Assembly (NCBI RefSeq): GCF_038502225.1
Contig: NC_091303.1
Span: 25,295,800-25,359,799, forward strand
Reading direction: 5' to 3'
DNA: 64,000 bases
Origin: Cherax quadricarinatus
Lineage: Eukaryota; Arthropoda; Malacostraca; Decapoda; Parastacidae
The notes below the pieces were generated by a model. That model made no database searches and had not been told where the DNA came from. It saw nothing but the letters and a program-made list of their open reading frames with translations. Position numbers and translations under genes: made by a program. This document shows positions 1 through 10,645 of this stretch, one piece after another. The first letter of the stretch is position 1. Every line of letters begins with the position of its first letter.

Positions 1-199
1 AAATCCGTGAGGGTCACTTAACTTAAGGAGTTATGGAAGCTCGATCCTCCGTCTTTTAATAGCTGCTTGGTCTTTGATCATTTAGAATGTTGAGACCTGA
101 AGAACACTTTCAATACTGAAGGTCACAGACATCTTATAAGGTTCTTATAAGGTTCTTCAGGATGCTGATATAGGGAAATGCACACAGGACTCTCAGCAA

Positions 200-420
200 T
201 GGGTTCAAGTTAGACAAATTTAGATTTAAAAGTATACGAAAGCATTGGTTTGGTAACTCTATGGTAGCGTAATTCAAGCGATAACTTTAAGTAGGTTTAA
301 AACTGGGTTGGACGAGTATATAAGTGGGTGTGGGTAGGTTTGAACTGGACCTGCCTAGCATGGGCCAGTATACCTTTAGCAGTGTCCCTCCTGTCTTATA
401 TTCTCCATATGTTAAACTGT
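200..420 (+). mobile_element. LINE-D 3' end, decayed fragment
   Basis: The stretch resembles the 3' coding end and tail of the LINE-D copy at 51312-51607. Both share a segment reading like LDKFRF, an 'aactgggttggacgagtata'-type block and then 'atgggccagta' followed by a 'gcagtgt' segment. No open frame survives. It is an old, 5'-truncated non-LTR retrotransposon remnant. The first 200 bases of the window may belong to it but are too diverged to say. Confidence 0.55.
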
Positions 421-844
421 GTTGTTCGTCTCTATATCCTCCACGTTATGTTATTAACCATTATGCCGTTTGTTTAATTACCCAACTGTCTGTGGAAACA
501 GAACACAGGCTCCTGGACCTGCCTCTTAAACTTGTGGGTTAGTTACCAGTTGTCAAAGGCGCTTGTCAAACACTTCACAAGTAGGTGCGTGTGTGAAGGA
601 GGTTTGGGGGAGGGGGACGCTACTTGACAGTTGCAAACCCAACACTGATTGTTTGCTTGTCTTCCTGACAACACCCACCTTACTTTCGTCTAACTCCCTA
701 TCTCTTTCCATCCCATTCTCATTCTCATTCTCTCTCTCTCTCTCTCTGATGAGTGTTGGGTCGAGGTACAAACTGCATGTTTGCAGCGTGAGCCAGCCAG
801 AGGTAGTGTTGCTATGACAACGAGGACGCTGCCAGCAGCATCTG

Positions 845-2205
845 CATGGCCAGCCTCACACCTCAGCCTCCGTGGCCAGCCTCACACCTCAGCCTCCATG
901 TCCTGCCTCACACCTCAGCCTCCGTGGCCTGCCTCACACCTCAGCCTCCATGTCCTGCCTCACACCTCAGCCTCCGTGGCCAGCCTCACACCTCAGCCTC
1001 CATGTCCTGCCTCACACCTCAGCCTCCGTGTCCTGCCTCACACCTCAGCCTCCGTGGCCTGCCTCACACCTCAGCCTCCGTGGCCTGCCTCACACCTCAG
1101 CCTCCGTGGCCTGCCTCACACCTCAGCCTCCGTGGCCTGCCTCACACCTCAGCCTCCGTGGCCAGCCTTACATCTCAGTCTCCGTGGCCTGCCTCACATC
1201 TCAGTCTCCGTGGCCTGCCTCACATCTCAGCCTCCGTGGCCTGCCTCACACCTCAGCTTCCGTGGCCTGCCTCACACCTCAGCCTCCGTGGCCTGCCTCA
1301 CATCTCAGCCTCCGTGGCCTGCCTCACATCTCAGCCTCCGTGGCCTGCCTCACACCTCAGCCTCCGTAGCCTGCCTCACACCTCAGTCTCCATAGCCTGC
1401 CTCACATCTCAGCCTCTGTGGCCAGCCTCACACCTCAGCCTCCATGTCCTGCCTCACACCTCAGCCTCCGTGGCCTGCCTCACACCTCAGCCTCCATGTC
1501 CTGCCTCACACCTCAGCCTCCGTGGCCAGCCTCACATCTCAGTCTCCGTGTCCTGCCTCACACCTCAGCCTCCGTGGCCTGCCTCACACCTCAGTCTCCG
1601 TGGCCTGCCTCACACCTCAGCCTCCGTGGCCTGCCTCACACCTCAGCCTCCGTGGCCTGCCTCACACCTCAGCCTCCGTGGCCTGCCTCACACCTCAGCC
1701 TTCGTGGCCTGCCTCACACCTCAGCCTCCGTGGCCTGCCTCACACCTCAGCCTGCGTGGCCTGCCTCACACCTCAGCCTCCGTGTCCAGCCTGACATCTC
1801 AGTCTCCGTGGCCTGCCTCACATCTCAGCCTCCGTGGCCTGCCTCACACCTCAGCCTCCGTGGCCTGCCTCACACCTCAGCCTCCGTGGCCTGCCTCACA
1901 TCTCAGCCTCCGTAGCCTGCCTCACACCTCAGCCTCCGTAGCCTGCCTCACATCTCAGCCTCCGTGGCCTGCCTCACATCTCAGTCTCCGTAGCCTGCCT
2001 CACATCTCAGCCTCCGTGGCCTGCCTCACATCTCAGCCTCCGTGGTCTGCCTCACATCTCAGCCTCCGTGGCCTGCCTCACATCTCAGTCTCCGTAGCCT
2101 GCCTCACATCTCAGCCTCCGTGGCCTGCCTCACACCTCAGCCTCCGTGGTCTGCCTCACATCTCAGCCTCCGTGACCTGCCTCACATCTCAGCCTACGTG
2201 GCCTA
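845..2205. repeat. 26-bp minisatellite, about 52 copies
   Basis: The unit is close to ctcacacctcagcctccgtg followed by gcctgc, 26 bp long. Most copies are identical except for C/T changes (cacacc or cacatc; cagcc or cagtc) and tgg/tgt/tag variants. Because 26 is not a multiple of 3 the array reads without stops in all three forward frames, giving three overlapping Ser/Pro/His/Leu-rich frames of up to 480 codons. Equal openness of all frames argues against coding. The array ends where a LINE-A 3' tail begins at 2206. Confidence 0.95.
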
Positions 2206-3235
2206 CCTGGAGTCTACCTGGAGAGTGTTCCGAGGGTCAATGTCCTCGCTCCCCGGTTCCAAACCAAGCGTCCTGGTGGGTGACCTGATCAACCAAGCTG
2301 TTGGCGCCAGCCACACGCAGTCCAACATAAGCACCACAGCCCGGCTAATCAGGTACTGTCTTAAGAAACTTGTCCAGTTCTTTTCTAAAGACAGCCGGAT
2401 ACCTTCTGGTAATCTCCCGTATGTGTGAAGGGAGGAGGATGAAAAGTCTTGGCCCCTCCACATTTAATGAGTTTTTCCTTAGTGTACTCACTGCATCCCT
2501 GCTTTTCATGGGGTTATTACGACAGCGTCTGCCAAGCCTCGTACTTTCATGGGGAATGATTTGTGAGTACAGACTTGAGACTAATTCTTCTAAAGTTTTC
2601 CTGGTTTAGATAATAATGTCTCTCTCTCGCCTACGTTCCAAGGAGTATACATAAACGGGTTTCAAACATTCCCAGTACAAGTGTTTGACTAAATCTATGA
2701 AGGCAGTGAAAGTTCTCTAGACATTCTCCAGGTTTACAATTTTGCCTACCTTGAACGGAACTGTTAGAGTATAGCAATACTCCGGCTTAGAGAAAACAAG
2801 GGACTTAAAGGTTATCATCATGGTGATATCTTCAGACATGATCACTCCCAGGTCTTTCACATTAGTCTTACGCTATATCGAATGATATATTGTTGTCAGT
2901 AGCCCACTGGAAGACTGTGTTTATATCAACACTGAGGTCTGTTGTATCCACAGTATATATCACTCTCATGCAGAGTCTAGTATTGTCAGCAAAGGATGAT
3001 ACAATTTGTCTCTGGCTATTTCGGACATGAGAATGAGAACAGTAACCAGTACTGTGCCTTGGGGAATAGAGTTTTTCACTATGGCAGTCTCCGATTTCAC
3101 TCTGTTCACTAGTACACTTTGCTTCTAAATATCCATCTGCTCACTTTACCAGTTATTCTTGCTACTCACATTTTGTGAGCTATTACACCATGATCACACT
3201 TGTTAAAGGCTTTTGCAAAAGTCATTTTTCTGGCC
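2206..3235 (-). mobile_element. LINE-A, decayed copy with RT remnant
   Basis: Reverse-strand non-LTR retrotransposon. The terminal tail (2206-2360) matches the LINE-A tail at 27386-27560, including the 'cacagcccggct' block. Farther in, the minus strand carries reverse-transcriptase remnants, among them a decayed catalytic box read as FADN (2982-2993) where the family has FADD, and an AHKM/SKIT-like region near 3130-3200. Many stops and indels make this a pseudogene. It abuts the 26-bp array on its 3' side, and at about 3236 it changes to LINE-B sequence. Confidence 0.7.
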
Positions 3236-3425
3236 ATCGTGAAATTTGCCTATTGTGTTTATCTTCATGATAGGTTAGCTGATATTATTGTTCTCAAGTC
3301 TTCTACATGTTTCTTTCGTTCTGTGAGATAGTCCTCATGTTTTTTTCATCCCGTGATAATTTTTAAATTCCTCATTCTTTCCATATCTGAGCATTTGGAT
3401 TATGTTATCACTGAGCCTTAAATAA
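3236..3425 (-). mobile_element. LINE-B fragment
   Basis: The block resembles 4715-4860 in the better LINE-B copy (shared 'acatgtttctttcgttct'-like and 'attctttccatatctgagca'-like segments). It is short, decayed and non-coding. It may be a separate insertion or a recombinant end of the adjacent LINE-A copy. Confidence 0.5.
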
Positions 3426-3547
3426 AATGTATGTATGACAGAGCTCATATATTACATTATAAGTGACGGTCGAGGAAGTTTAATGAAGTGGTGTGGCCAG
3501 GAGCCAAGACCCGACACCCGAAACCACAAATCGGTGAATACAAATCG

Positions 3548-3550
<3 letters not shown>

Positions 3551-3618
<68 letters not shown>
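3551..3618. repeat. (CA)n microsatellite
   Basis: Uninterrupted CA dinucleotide run of about 34 units, followed by a short A run. Confidence 0.97.
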
Positions 3619-3620
<2 letters not shown>

Positions 3621-3735
3621 AAAAAAAATTACAATGAGATGAGAAAGTAGAAACAAAGGCCCTCAAGACTTGCAGGTGTGGTAAATAAAACAATATCTGA
3701 GCCAACATACACGGAATACCTAATGTGTTTCCGGG

Positions 3736-3930
3736 GGCCGGGAGGGAAGGATGGATGGAGGGAGGGAGGGAGGGACGGAGGGAGGGAGGGACGGAGGGAA
3801 GGAGGGAGGGAGGGAGGGAGGGACGGAGGGAGGGAGGGAAGGAGGGAAGGATGGAGGGAGGGAAGGTGGTGATGATGGATGGATGGAGGGAGGGAAGGTG
3901 GTGATGATGGATGGATGAGGAAGAGGGTGG
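3736..3930. repeat. (GGGA/GGAT)n purine-rich repeat
   Basis: Irregular run of GGGA, GGAC and GGAT tetranucleotides, almost purely purine on the plus strand. It is followed to about 4140 by unstructured purine-rich DNA in which I see no gene. Confidence 0.9.
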
Positions 3931-4149
3931 AAGGGAGGCATTGTGGTAGGGTGTGGAGGGGAAAAAGAGATATCTAAGGGAAGGGATGGGGAGAAGTTGG
4001 AGGTTAAAATGATGGATTAAGGGAAAAGATATGTAGGGGAAATATCAAGTTAGTGGACGGTAGAAGAGAAGAAAAGAAAATAAGAGAAAGGGGTAGGAAG
4101 AAGAGAAAGATAAGGGGAAGGAGTGAAGGGAAAAAAGGAACGAGATTTG

Positions 4150-6478
4150 GCGGCCCACTGATCCATATGTCCATCACAGTTTGTTTGATCTGGTACTTGG
4201 CAGAGATAGTGATACAGTTTCATCTTGTAAACGTCTACACTTGTTCTGGCAGTATTTCTTATATCCGCTGACAGCAAACTGAAAAATCTTGACAAATGGA
4301 AGCTGACAGTATTCCCACCGCGCCCCTGATTTTCATTGAGTTTATTTTATTACTTCCTTCCATATCTCTTCCTCCAGTACGTTCTTACGGCAGTGTGTAG
4401 ATTTGGGACTATACTATCAATTATCCTCCATGTATATATTATCAGGTATCTCTCTTTTCCTTGCTTCAGAGAGTACATTCCAAGTACTCAGAAGCATTTC
4501 CAGTAGTTTAAATGTTTTGTTGGTTTTGTGAGGACAGTAAACGATCTGTGTGTTTTATCCAGCAATCTTATCTCTCCTTCCTTGAACGAAATTATTAGCA
4601 CCGAAAAATATTCTAAACGAGAGAGCACAAGTGACTTGAAGAATATCACCATTTGCAGTACCTGTTATTTTTCTGGATGTCGTATCATTTACCATGTTGT
4701 GTTCCTTAAATAATAAGTCATCCGACATTTTTATACCCAAATCTTCCACATGTTTCTTTTGTTTTATGAGACTGTCCTCCTGTGTTTTGAATCTAATGAC
4801 CCGTTCAGTTACTTCATTCTTTCCATACCTGAGCAGTGAGAATGTGTCGCCACTGGACATAGATATTTTCTATTGCCAACTGGAATACCTTGTAGATGTT
4901 TGTCAGCAAGTTGTCAGTATCCTTTACCGAGATGACTTTCCTGCTTCTTCTGATACTGTCCTCAAAGATACGAAGCTATAAAGAGTATTGTCAGAATGAG
5001 AAAAAGTAAAGATGCTAGGAAGGTGCGCCGGGGCACTGAACTTCTTACTTTAGAGGCAGCTAAGTTCCCCGTCTTCTAATAACATGTTCATTTTTCCACT
5101 ATAATCTACCTTGTCCATAATTACTGTCGTATTTGTGACAGTAATTATGAACAACACAACTGTCCTCAAAAATTTGTTAAATTATACCATGAATTAAGGA
5201 AAGATCCTGGACTTCACCTTACGAAACAAACAAAGCAAATGTGACAGTAATTATGGACAAGGTAGATTATAGTGGAAAAATAATTATGTTATTAGAAGAC
5301 GGTGGAACTTACGTGCCTCTTAAGGCTAGATTTTGCTTTGTTTACTATTACTCTGTATTATATTCGTTATTAAATTAAACGTCCACGTTTCTGCTTTTCT
5401 TGTTATAGTTACCGATCTTAATTTATCGGTTTTCTCTCCATGATCGCATCTGTCAAATGCATTAGTCTGTGTAGCCCACATCTCCATTTTTTATTCTTTC
5501 AAAAACCTGCATTTTTTTTTTCAAAATGGTTTAGTAGGTGTGACAAGCATGATTCTCCCGCTCTAAATTCATGTAGACCTGGGCCGTGTAGATTATGCTC
5601 AAACATAAAATTTATAATCTGGCCTCTCGCCATCTTTTCAAAGACTTTCATGATGTGTGATGTTAGTACTACTGGTCTCTATTAATTTTTTTACCAACGC
5701 TCTGCCGCCGCCTTTGTTCAGAGGCATTATGTCTGCACTGTTTTAAGGCCTCTGTTATTTCACCTGGGTGTAAGTTCATTCTCCAAAGGATACTAAGTGT
5801 TCGTGACAATGGGATTTAGCATTTTTTTTATACGAATTTCATGGATCAGACTCAGGTGTTCCATGTGTGGTCATGTGTTCTGCTTCTGGGAGATTTGTAG
5901 GGTGAAAAAAATATTTGGATCCTCAACTCCCTTTTTGTTTGGTGAATTAATGAACTTTGATTCACTGTCTTCTTCCAAAATTATGTTATGATATTGCGCA
6001 TGTCTAAAAGTACAGTACTTTCTTTTTCATTTATTGGGCGACATTTCCTTCCGTTTGTGTTTCTTCCATCTGGTGTGAATGTTTTAGTCTCTGCTTTATA
6101 TCTGTAATCTCTCAGTGTAGATTACGTATCTTTTGTTGTGACATATGCTAGCTTTTAATTAATTTAGTAATCCTTTATCTTTCTCAGTACATTCTTCTAC
6201 GTTTTCTTTCAGTATCTGAACGCCCTGGAGACCTTCTCTGCAGACTATATTTTATACAGACCTTGTATATTTCTGTATTGCCTTTTCCACGCACTCTTGT
6301 GGGTTAAGGATGCTCAGGACTGTTCCCCAGGATAGGTCTAACAGTATTTTGTTTATTTTGTCCCAAGTCATTTCTATGATTGTTGAACTTAAAGTTACTC
6401 AACATCCTTTCACGTCGGCTATTTCTGAGAATAGGCCAAAGCCTTCAGCAGACAGTGTTTTGTAGTCCTCTGACTTCA
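4150..6478 (-). mobile_element. LINE-B, long decayed copy split by a foldback
   Basis: Minus-strand non-LTR retrotransposon. The 3' part (4150-4990) aligns along its length with the LINE-B copy at 41269-41960. The 5' part (5330-6478) reads on the minus strand as RT and linker remnants: NAFDRCDHG at 5438-5464 corresponds to the conserved K-AFDKCDHG region, and near 6270-6390 a frame begins WDKINKILLDLSWG. Between the parts (about 4990-5330) lies a foldback sequence that replaces or interrupts the RT core. Stops and frameshifts throughout; no product expected. Confidence 0.65.
5060..5310. repeat. Foldback element with ~68-bp arms
   Basis: Left arm 5060-5127 and right arm 5242-5310 are imperfect reverse complements (shared core 'tccactataatctaccttg' and its complement), with about 114 bp between. 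A smaller hairpin sits at the inner end of the left arm (about 5115-5149). The element lies inside the LINE-B copy. I see no coding capacity. It is probably a non-autonomous DNA transposon. Confidence 0.75.
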
Positions 6479-6495
6479 TGATGGCACTGGATATG

Positions 6496-6658
6496 GTCTT
6501 TATTTAGTGCCTGATTAATGGGGCTGTGGTGCCTTACCTTTGATGGCCGGGCTTCGAGAGTAGTAAGATTCTCAAAACTCACCAAAGTTATCAAAGTTAT
6601 CAAAGTTATATTAAAGGTAAGGCACCACAGCCCCATTAATCGGGCACTAAATAAAGAC
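6496..6658. repeat. Foldback element with ~47-bp arms
   Basis: Arms 6496-6543 and 6612-6658 are near-perfect reverse complements (for example 'ggggctgtggtgccttacct' and its complement). The loop contains three copies of a short atcaaagtt unit. It lies between the LINE-B 5' part and a LINE-D tail. Confidence 0.85.
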
Positions 6659-6775
6659 ATAAGAACATAAGAATGTAGGAACACTGCAGAAGGCCTACTG
6701 CCCCATACGAGGCAGGTCCTTATCAAAACGATCTCTACCTAAAGCCACCCAGAAAATAACTCCCGTGCACTCATA
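6659..6775 (-). mobile_element. LINE-D 3' tail
   Basis: The minus strand matches the tail of LINE-D at 51535-51607 (shared blocks 'atgttcttatgt', 'gcagtgtt', 'gggccagtag' and 'ggtcgttttgataa'). Only the 3' end remains, as is usual for 5'-truncated LINE insertions. Confidence 0.8.
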
Positions 6776-6799
6776 AAGAAAGAGGATGACAAAGCACTC

Positions 6800-6905
6800 T
6801 CTGCCCAAGGCTGAACTGCATACTGCTGGCACCAACAGACTGACTGGTCAGGCCATCAATCAGGAGGCCTAACCTGAGACCGAGCAGAAGGGGGGATAAA
6901 CCCAG
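6800..6905 (+). mobile_element. LINE-A/B-type 3' tail fragment
   Basis: Contains 'tgctggcaccaacag' followed by a 'caggaggcct' block, matching the 3' region of the LINE copy at 34505-34565. Short and non-coding. Confidence 0.55.
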
Positions 6906-6988
6906 GAATCCACTACAGGCAGATACTAAGCAACACATAAATCAGAGAGAAGCATGAGTGTCAGCATAGTTGCTGATCCCCTTATATG

Positions 6989-7250
6989 TGTTGTATAGCG
7001 TATTATAGTACCATCCATGTGCTTTATAAAGAAGATCCCTTAGGCCTGTGACTGTATGACGTCACGGGGTACAGCTTGAGGCAGTGAGACGAGCTGCCTC
7101 GCTCTCAGTCGGCGTATAGACATCCAGGCAGTGACACGGCAGGCTGGGCTCATCCTTTCCTTACCACAGCCTGACAATATATATATCGTTACCATCCAAC
7201 AAGTGTGTCTACCTTCAACCCTCGTTATCTCCTTAAGAACCCCTACGACA
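6989..7250 (+). mobile_element. J repeat, LTR-like, copy 1
   Basis: About 262 bp that starts tgttgtatagc and ends ccctacgaca, so it has TG...CA termini like a solo LTR. It matches the reverse strand of 55924-56187 along its length ('cttgttggatggtaac'-type block, 'tctaccttcaaccctcg') and more weakly 45986-46235. All three carry TGACGTCAC, a CRE/ATF-type site, here at 7057-7065. No clear target-site duplication is visible, so a MITE is an alternative. Confidence 0.6.
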
Positions 7251-7339
7251 GGAGCACCTGCCAAGAGAATCAGCTGTGGGTAAAGGGCGTTTCCGATCCA
7301 TAATCTACAGATAATTATCTCAGTGACAATTCCTATTGA

Positions 7340-7450
7340 CCATAAGAATGGAGGAACACTGCAGCAGGCCTACTGGCCCAAACTAGGCAAGTCTTTCTCT
7401 AAAGTCTAAACCAACCACTCCCACGCACCCACCTGTCCAACCTTTTCCCA
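7340..7450 (-). mobile_element. LINE-D 3' tail, second copy
   Basis: Again reads as the reverse complement of the LINE-D end: cataagaatggaggaacactgc-type sequence, then 'ggcctactggccca' and a 'caaccactcccacgc' block. No coding sequence retained. Confidence 0.75.
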
Positions 7451-7654
7451 AAGTTTCCCAATAGGAGAACCAAACACCCACGAAACCGAAAACATCTTGT
7501 TGCCAAGGACGTATCAGTGTATGCCGCTCAGAGTTACTGAGGAGCTGTATAGCCGTCGCTTCAGCACTCGCCAGTTCATTTCTCAGGGCCTTAACATGGC
7601 CCGGGAACTAACAGAACGTATTATCTTTCACGTCCTGGATCACTCAGGTAGTGA
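7451..7654. other. No recognised feature; one 69-codon frame
   Basis: A plus-strand frame runs from 7497 to 7706 but enters the LINE-A tail, so it is not a unit of its own. I do not recognise the translated sequence and see no signal peptide or motif. Confidence 0.4.
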
Positions 7655-7797
7655 GGGCTATATGGGCCAGTGGGCCGCCAGCAGCAACAATCTGGTTGAG
7701 CAGTAACAGCCTGGTTGATCAGGCCCTGATCCACCGGGAGGCCTGGTCGTGGACCGGGCCGTGGGGGCGTTGATCCCCGGAATACCCTCCAGGTAGG
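7655..7797 (+). mobile_element. LINE-A 3' tail
   Basis: Plus-strand LINE-A terminus: 'ctggttgatcaggccctgat', then 'ccaccgggaggcctggtc', ending in 'ccctccaggtaggtag'. The same tail occurs at 21115-21205 and 36235-36365 (+), and at 2206, 23923, 27386 and 40834 (-). Confidence 0.85.
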
Positions 7798-8424
7798 TAG
7801 ATGGAAAAATGAGTGGAGAAAAACACGAAGAGAAAAACAGGTAAAGGAATAAAATTTTCGGGAGAGGGAAAGAAAAAGCATAAGATGTAAAAAGAAGGAA
7901 GAGAAGGAAGAGGTAAAAATGAAGCAAAGCAGGAATATGAGGATAATTGGAAGGAGGAAGAGTAATATGGCCACAAGGAGAACAACAACAGCCCGCAAGG
8001 CGGGGAAAGGTGTCGTTGGAGATCCTCACAATATTTGTGATGGCAGTTCCATTACCGAGTTGTTATTTATGAGGCATGTATGTGTGTGTATCTCTTGCCT
8101 GCCTGCCTCTCTCTCTCTCTACTAACCTAGCTGTGTTTGTGGAACTTGTGCTTCAGCTCCTGGACCCGCATCTGGACCCTTCAACCGTCTGGTGTTATTG
8201 GTTCCTAGCCTTCGTGTTCTTTCAGAAATAATTTTAAAATACATCCTTGCTCCCCCATTGTTGTCAGACTTGTCGAACGGATATAAATCTGGTGACAGAC
8301 CTTTATATCTTCACTATCTTGATAACGTGCTTGCCAAGAAAGAGGCTCTTACTGATGTTGCTGAGTATCTATGTGCCACACAAGGTAACTGTGATACGCC
8401 TGTTATCGCCTTCAAGATATTATC
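7798..8424. other. Purine-rich stretch and unrecognised 84-codon frame
   Basis: 7800-8000 is A/G-rich and low in complexity. A plus-strand frame at 8192-8446 (84 codons) has no motif I recognise, no signal peptide and no nearby splice or promoter context that persuades me. It could be a fragment of an unknown transposon or of a host exon. I do not call it a gene. Confidence 0.3.
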
Positions 8425-9275
8425 TAACCCCCGCAGTCCAGGCTGAGGCCAGACTTCCCTGGTGACATGACTAGTCAACGAGTCTACTAGTGGTTTGCAG
8501 GTCCACACAGCCATCACAACTAGGCTGATATGACACTTGTAGCAGGAAGCTGCACAGTTTTCTTCATGAAAATTTCCATCTTCGTTTTGACAATATGTCC
8601 GATATTCACTGACACATGCCGAGTGTTGTATCACAGATGTTAACAACATTGTTCTCTAATTACACCCATCCCCCCCCCTGCTTCCCACTGGGTTTATATT
8701 ACATTTTCTCCCCTATCTTTCACTTTAATAAGTGTGCAGATTCAGGTGCCAGACTTTCAAGTACTGTATCTTCCATGTACATATTATCAGATATCTATCT
8801 CTTCTCTCTTCCAGAGAGAACAACCACAGTGCTCTAAAGTGTTCCCAATAATTTCGATGCTTTATTGACGATGGTGGCGGTATAAGACCTCCGTACATCC
8901 CCGGCTCTGCTGGCTCTCTTGCCATGGACGCGCTGCGAGTACTTCTAAAACAACAATCACGTCGCGAGAGCTTTTTTTTTTTTTTTTTTTGCAGCAAAGT
9001 TCCCATAATTCAACCTGTCATTTTCCTAGCCCTTACTTTATTTGCCTGATTGTGCTTTATAAATGACAGAACCTCTGACAAAATTCTTGCTAAGTCTTTT
9101 ACCAGTTCCTTGTGTTATATGAAGGGATGTGCCTGCATTCTGTACACTGTGTTCTCCTTGTGTTCTTCATTTCTCTCATACCTTGGAAATTCGCGAACAC
9201 TGAATGTTACCTTGTTTTTCAATGTTCATTTACTGGCCATCACCGAAAATTTTTATTTTTCTAGGTAGAGTTTTA
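8425..9275 (-). mobile_element. LINE-B related copy, decayed
   Basis: On the minus strand the segment parallels 31735-32455: a 'gccatcacaactaggctgat' block near 8510, the 'cccactgggttta' segment near 8685, and the 'cttccatgtacatattatca' block near 8770. The order is that of LINE-B 3' coding region and tail. A poly-T run (about 8970-8990) interrupts it. 9000-9275 looks like its more 5' portion. Non-functional. Confidence 0.55.
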
Positions 9276-9705
9276 ACAACCAAGACTTAATACACGCTCA
9301 ATCAACCACAGAATAGTCAACAAACCTGAGTGAGGTCAATTTATAAATCTGGTGAGAACTGTCCCTCAAAGCTATGACCTTTACTCAAATTTATGATCTT
9401 CACTCAAAGCTACGGCATCAAGGAAGTTGCTGGCTCATGAAAATGAAAACAATAAGTGACACTATAACGAAGCAACTAGTGCCACGACCAGCAACACTGA
9501 GAGAATAGCACTGTGCAACCCACTGAGCATCACAGTATGCAGCCACTGATCACCACACGGTGTGTATCCACTGATTATCGTACAATGTGTAGCCACTGAG
9601 CATCACACAGTGTGCATCTCTTGTGTTTGCATCTCCTGTGCCGTAGAGGTGTGTGTCTGGAGGATACTTCGAGAGCTGATAAGCTCATTCTCTCGAGATG
9701 TACAT
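9276..9705. other. No recognised feature
   Basis: Unassigned DNA. 9510-9620 holds a few loose copies of a 'ccactgagcatcacac'-like phrase. I see no gene. Confidence 0.4.
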
Positions 9706-9856
9706 GTATGGTATACAATACTGACAAGATGAAGAATTTGACAAATGTGCAACATCTGAATTTGCGTTAATAAAGCCACTGGATGGCGAAACGTCTACAA
9801 TACAGATACCCAGATGTTGCACATGTTTTAATTCTTCATCTTGTCGGTACATGTAC
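9706..9856 (+). mobile_element. HHR element, copy 1
   Basis: Short element with inverted arms 9723-9757 and 9811-9845 ('gacaagatgaagaatt' and its complement), and a hammerhead-like core between them on the plus strand. Compared with the other copies, the inner part of the left arm is missing. Confidence 0.7.
9767..9800 (+). ncRNA. Hammerhead-like core, degenerate
   Basis: Box 1 reads ttaataa (9767-9773) where an active hammerhead needs CTGANGA, so activity is unlikely. Stem II (gccac...gtggc type, here with ggatggc) is followed by GAAA (9788-9791) and then ACGTC, with the expected cleavage site after 9795. The order of parts is the same as in the better copy at 52272-52324. Confidence 0.5.
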
Positions 9857-10240
9857 AACTTGTCAGGCACTGCAACATCATGGAATCTTAATTCGGAGGA
9901 TATCACAACCATCTTAACTATTACTGACCCGTCCCTCGGGTATGACCTAGTACTTCCACTGGAGAATACCGCCTACCAGTGGCAATGTCTTCGTCTGCTA
10001 CGTGTCCTTCACTTGACGCCACTATACAAGCGCCAGTCTTCATGCCTGTGCTTCAGACTCTTCACGACTACGGTACTCTTCAACTCCAAGGCTGAGGAAT
10101 TGTTTACCTCATCTGTTGCATATAGTTCTATGGTCTTCCAATTATGTCCTTGAATTTGTATTGATAAAGTCACTGGATGGCGAAACATCTACAATAAAGA
10201 TATCAGATGTTGCACATGTATCTAATTATTCATCCTCTCG
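9857..10240 (+). mobile_element. HHR element, copy 2
   Basis: The upstream part (9857-10156) matches, in reverse, the 3' part of the element at 49117-49160 ('atagttctatggtcttcc'-like, 'gaatttgtattgataaag'). It ends with a hammerhead-like core and the same arm sequence ('cagatgttgcacatgtat'). No open frame of interest: the 100-codon frame 9851-10153 is incidental. Confidence 0.6.
10155..10200 (+). ncRNA. Hammerhead-like core, degenerate
   Basis: Box 1 ttgataa (10161-10167) departs from CTGANGA at two positions. Stem II and GAAA (10182-10185) are intact, then ACATC. Flanks 'tttgta' and 'tacaata' can pair as stem I. Probably inactive. Confidence 0.5.
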
Positions 10241-10500
10241 AGAATTATATGATTTATTTGGTCCTAGATAATATTCTGGATGGAAATGAATTTGCTGAAT
10301 TCGCCCTCAAGACTTATTGTGTTTCTTTGTAGGATAATGGCACTCCCAACCGTCCTGAGAGATATTCGTGCCAAAAGAGGACCAAGTGCAAATAACCACC
10401 TGTAAACTCAGGTGACACCTACAATAAAAGACTCTGAGAACCAGTTATTCACTATGTCTCACACAATTGTTGATTATTATGAATGTTATCATGACTGATG
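10241..10500. other. No recognised feature
   Basis: Unassigned sequence with no gene or repeat match inside the window. Confidence 0.4.
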
Positions 10501-10645
10501 TGTAAAGTAAAACGACACAAGTGCAACTAATGTGACATTTTATTGTGGAAACGTTTCGCTCTCCAGGAGCTTCGTCAAGCCTGGAAAGCTACACGTTGCC
10601 ACAATAAATGCCACATTAGTTACACTTTTGTCATTTTACTTTACA
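10501..10645 (-). mobile_element. HHR element, copy 3 (complete foldback)
   Basis: Arms 10501-10548 and 10599-10645 are near-perfect reverse complements ('aagtgcaactaatgtgacat' region). The 50-bp centre is a hammerhead-like core on the minus strand. The inner boundary of the arm (10548) lies one base from the predicted cleavage position (10550/10549). Confidence 0.8.
10540..10590 (-). ncRNA. Hammerhead-like core
   Basis: On the minus strand: box 1 TTGACGA (complement of 10572-10578; one departure, T for the first C), an adenine, then stem II GCTC/GAGC with a five-base loop, GAAA (complement of 10554-10557) and ACGTT. Stem I can form between 'ccagg' upstream and 'tcc' downstream only weakly. 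Confidence 0.55.

Noticed and set aside
845..2205. 480-codon Ser/Pro/His-rich frame
   Set aside because: 26-bp unit open in all forward frames with no codon-position bias visible.
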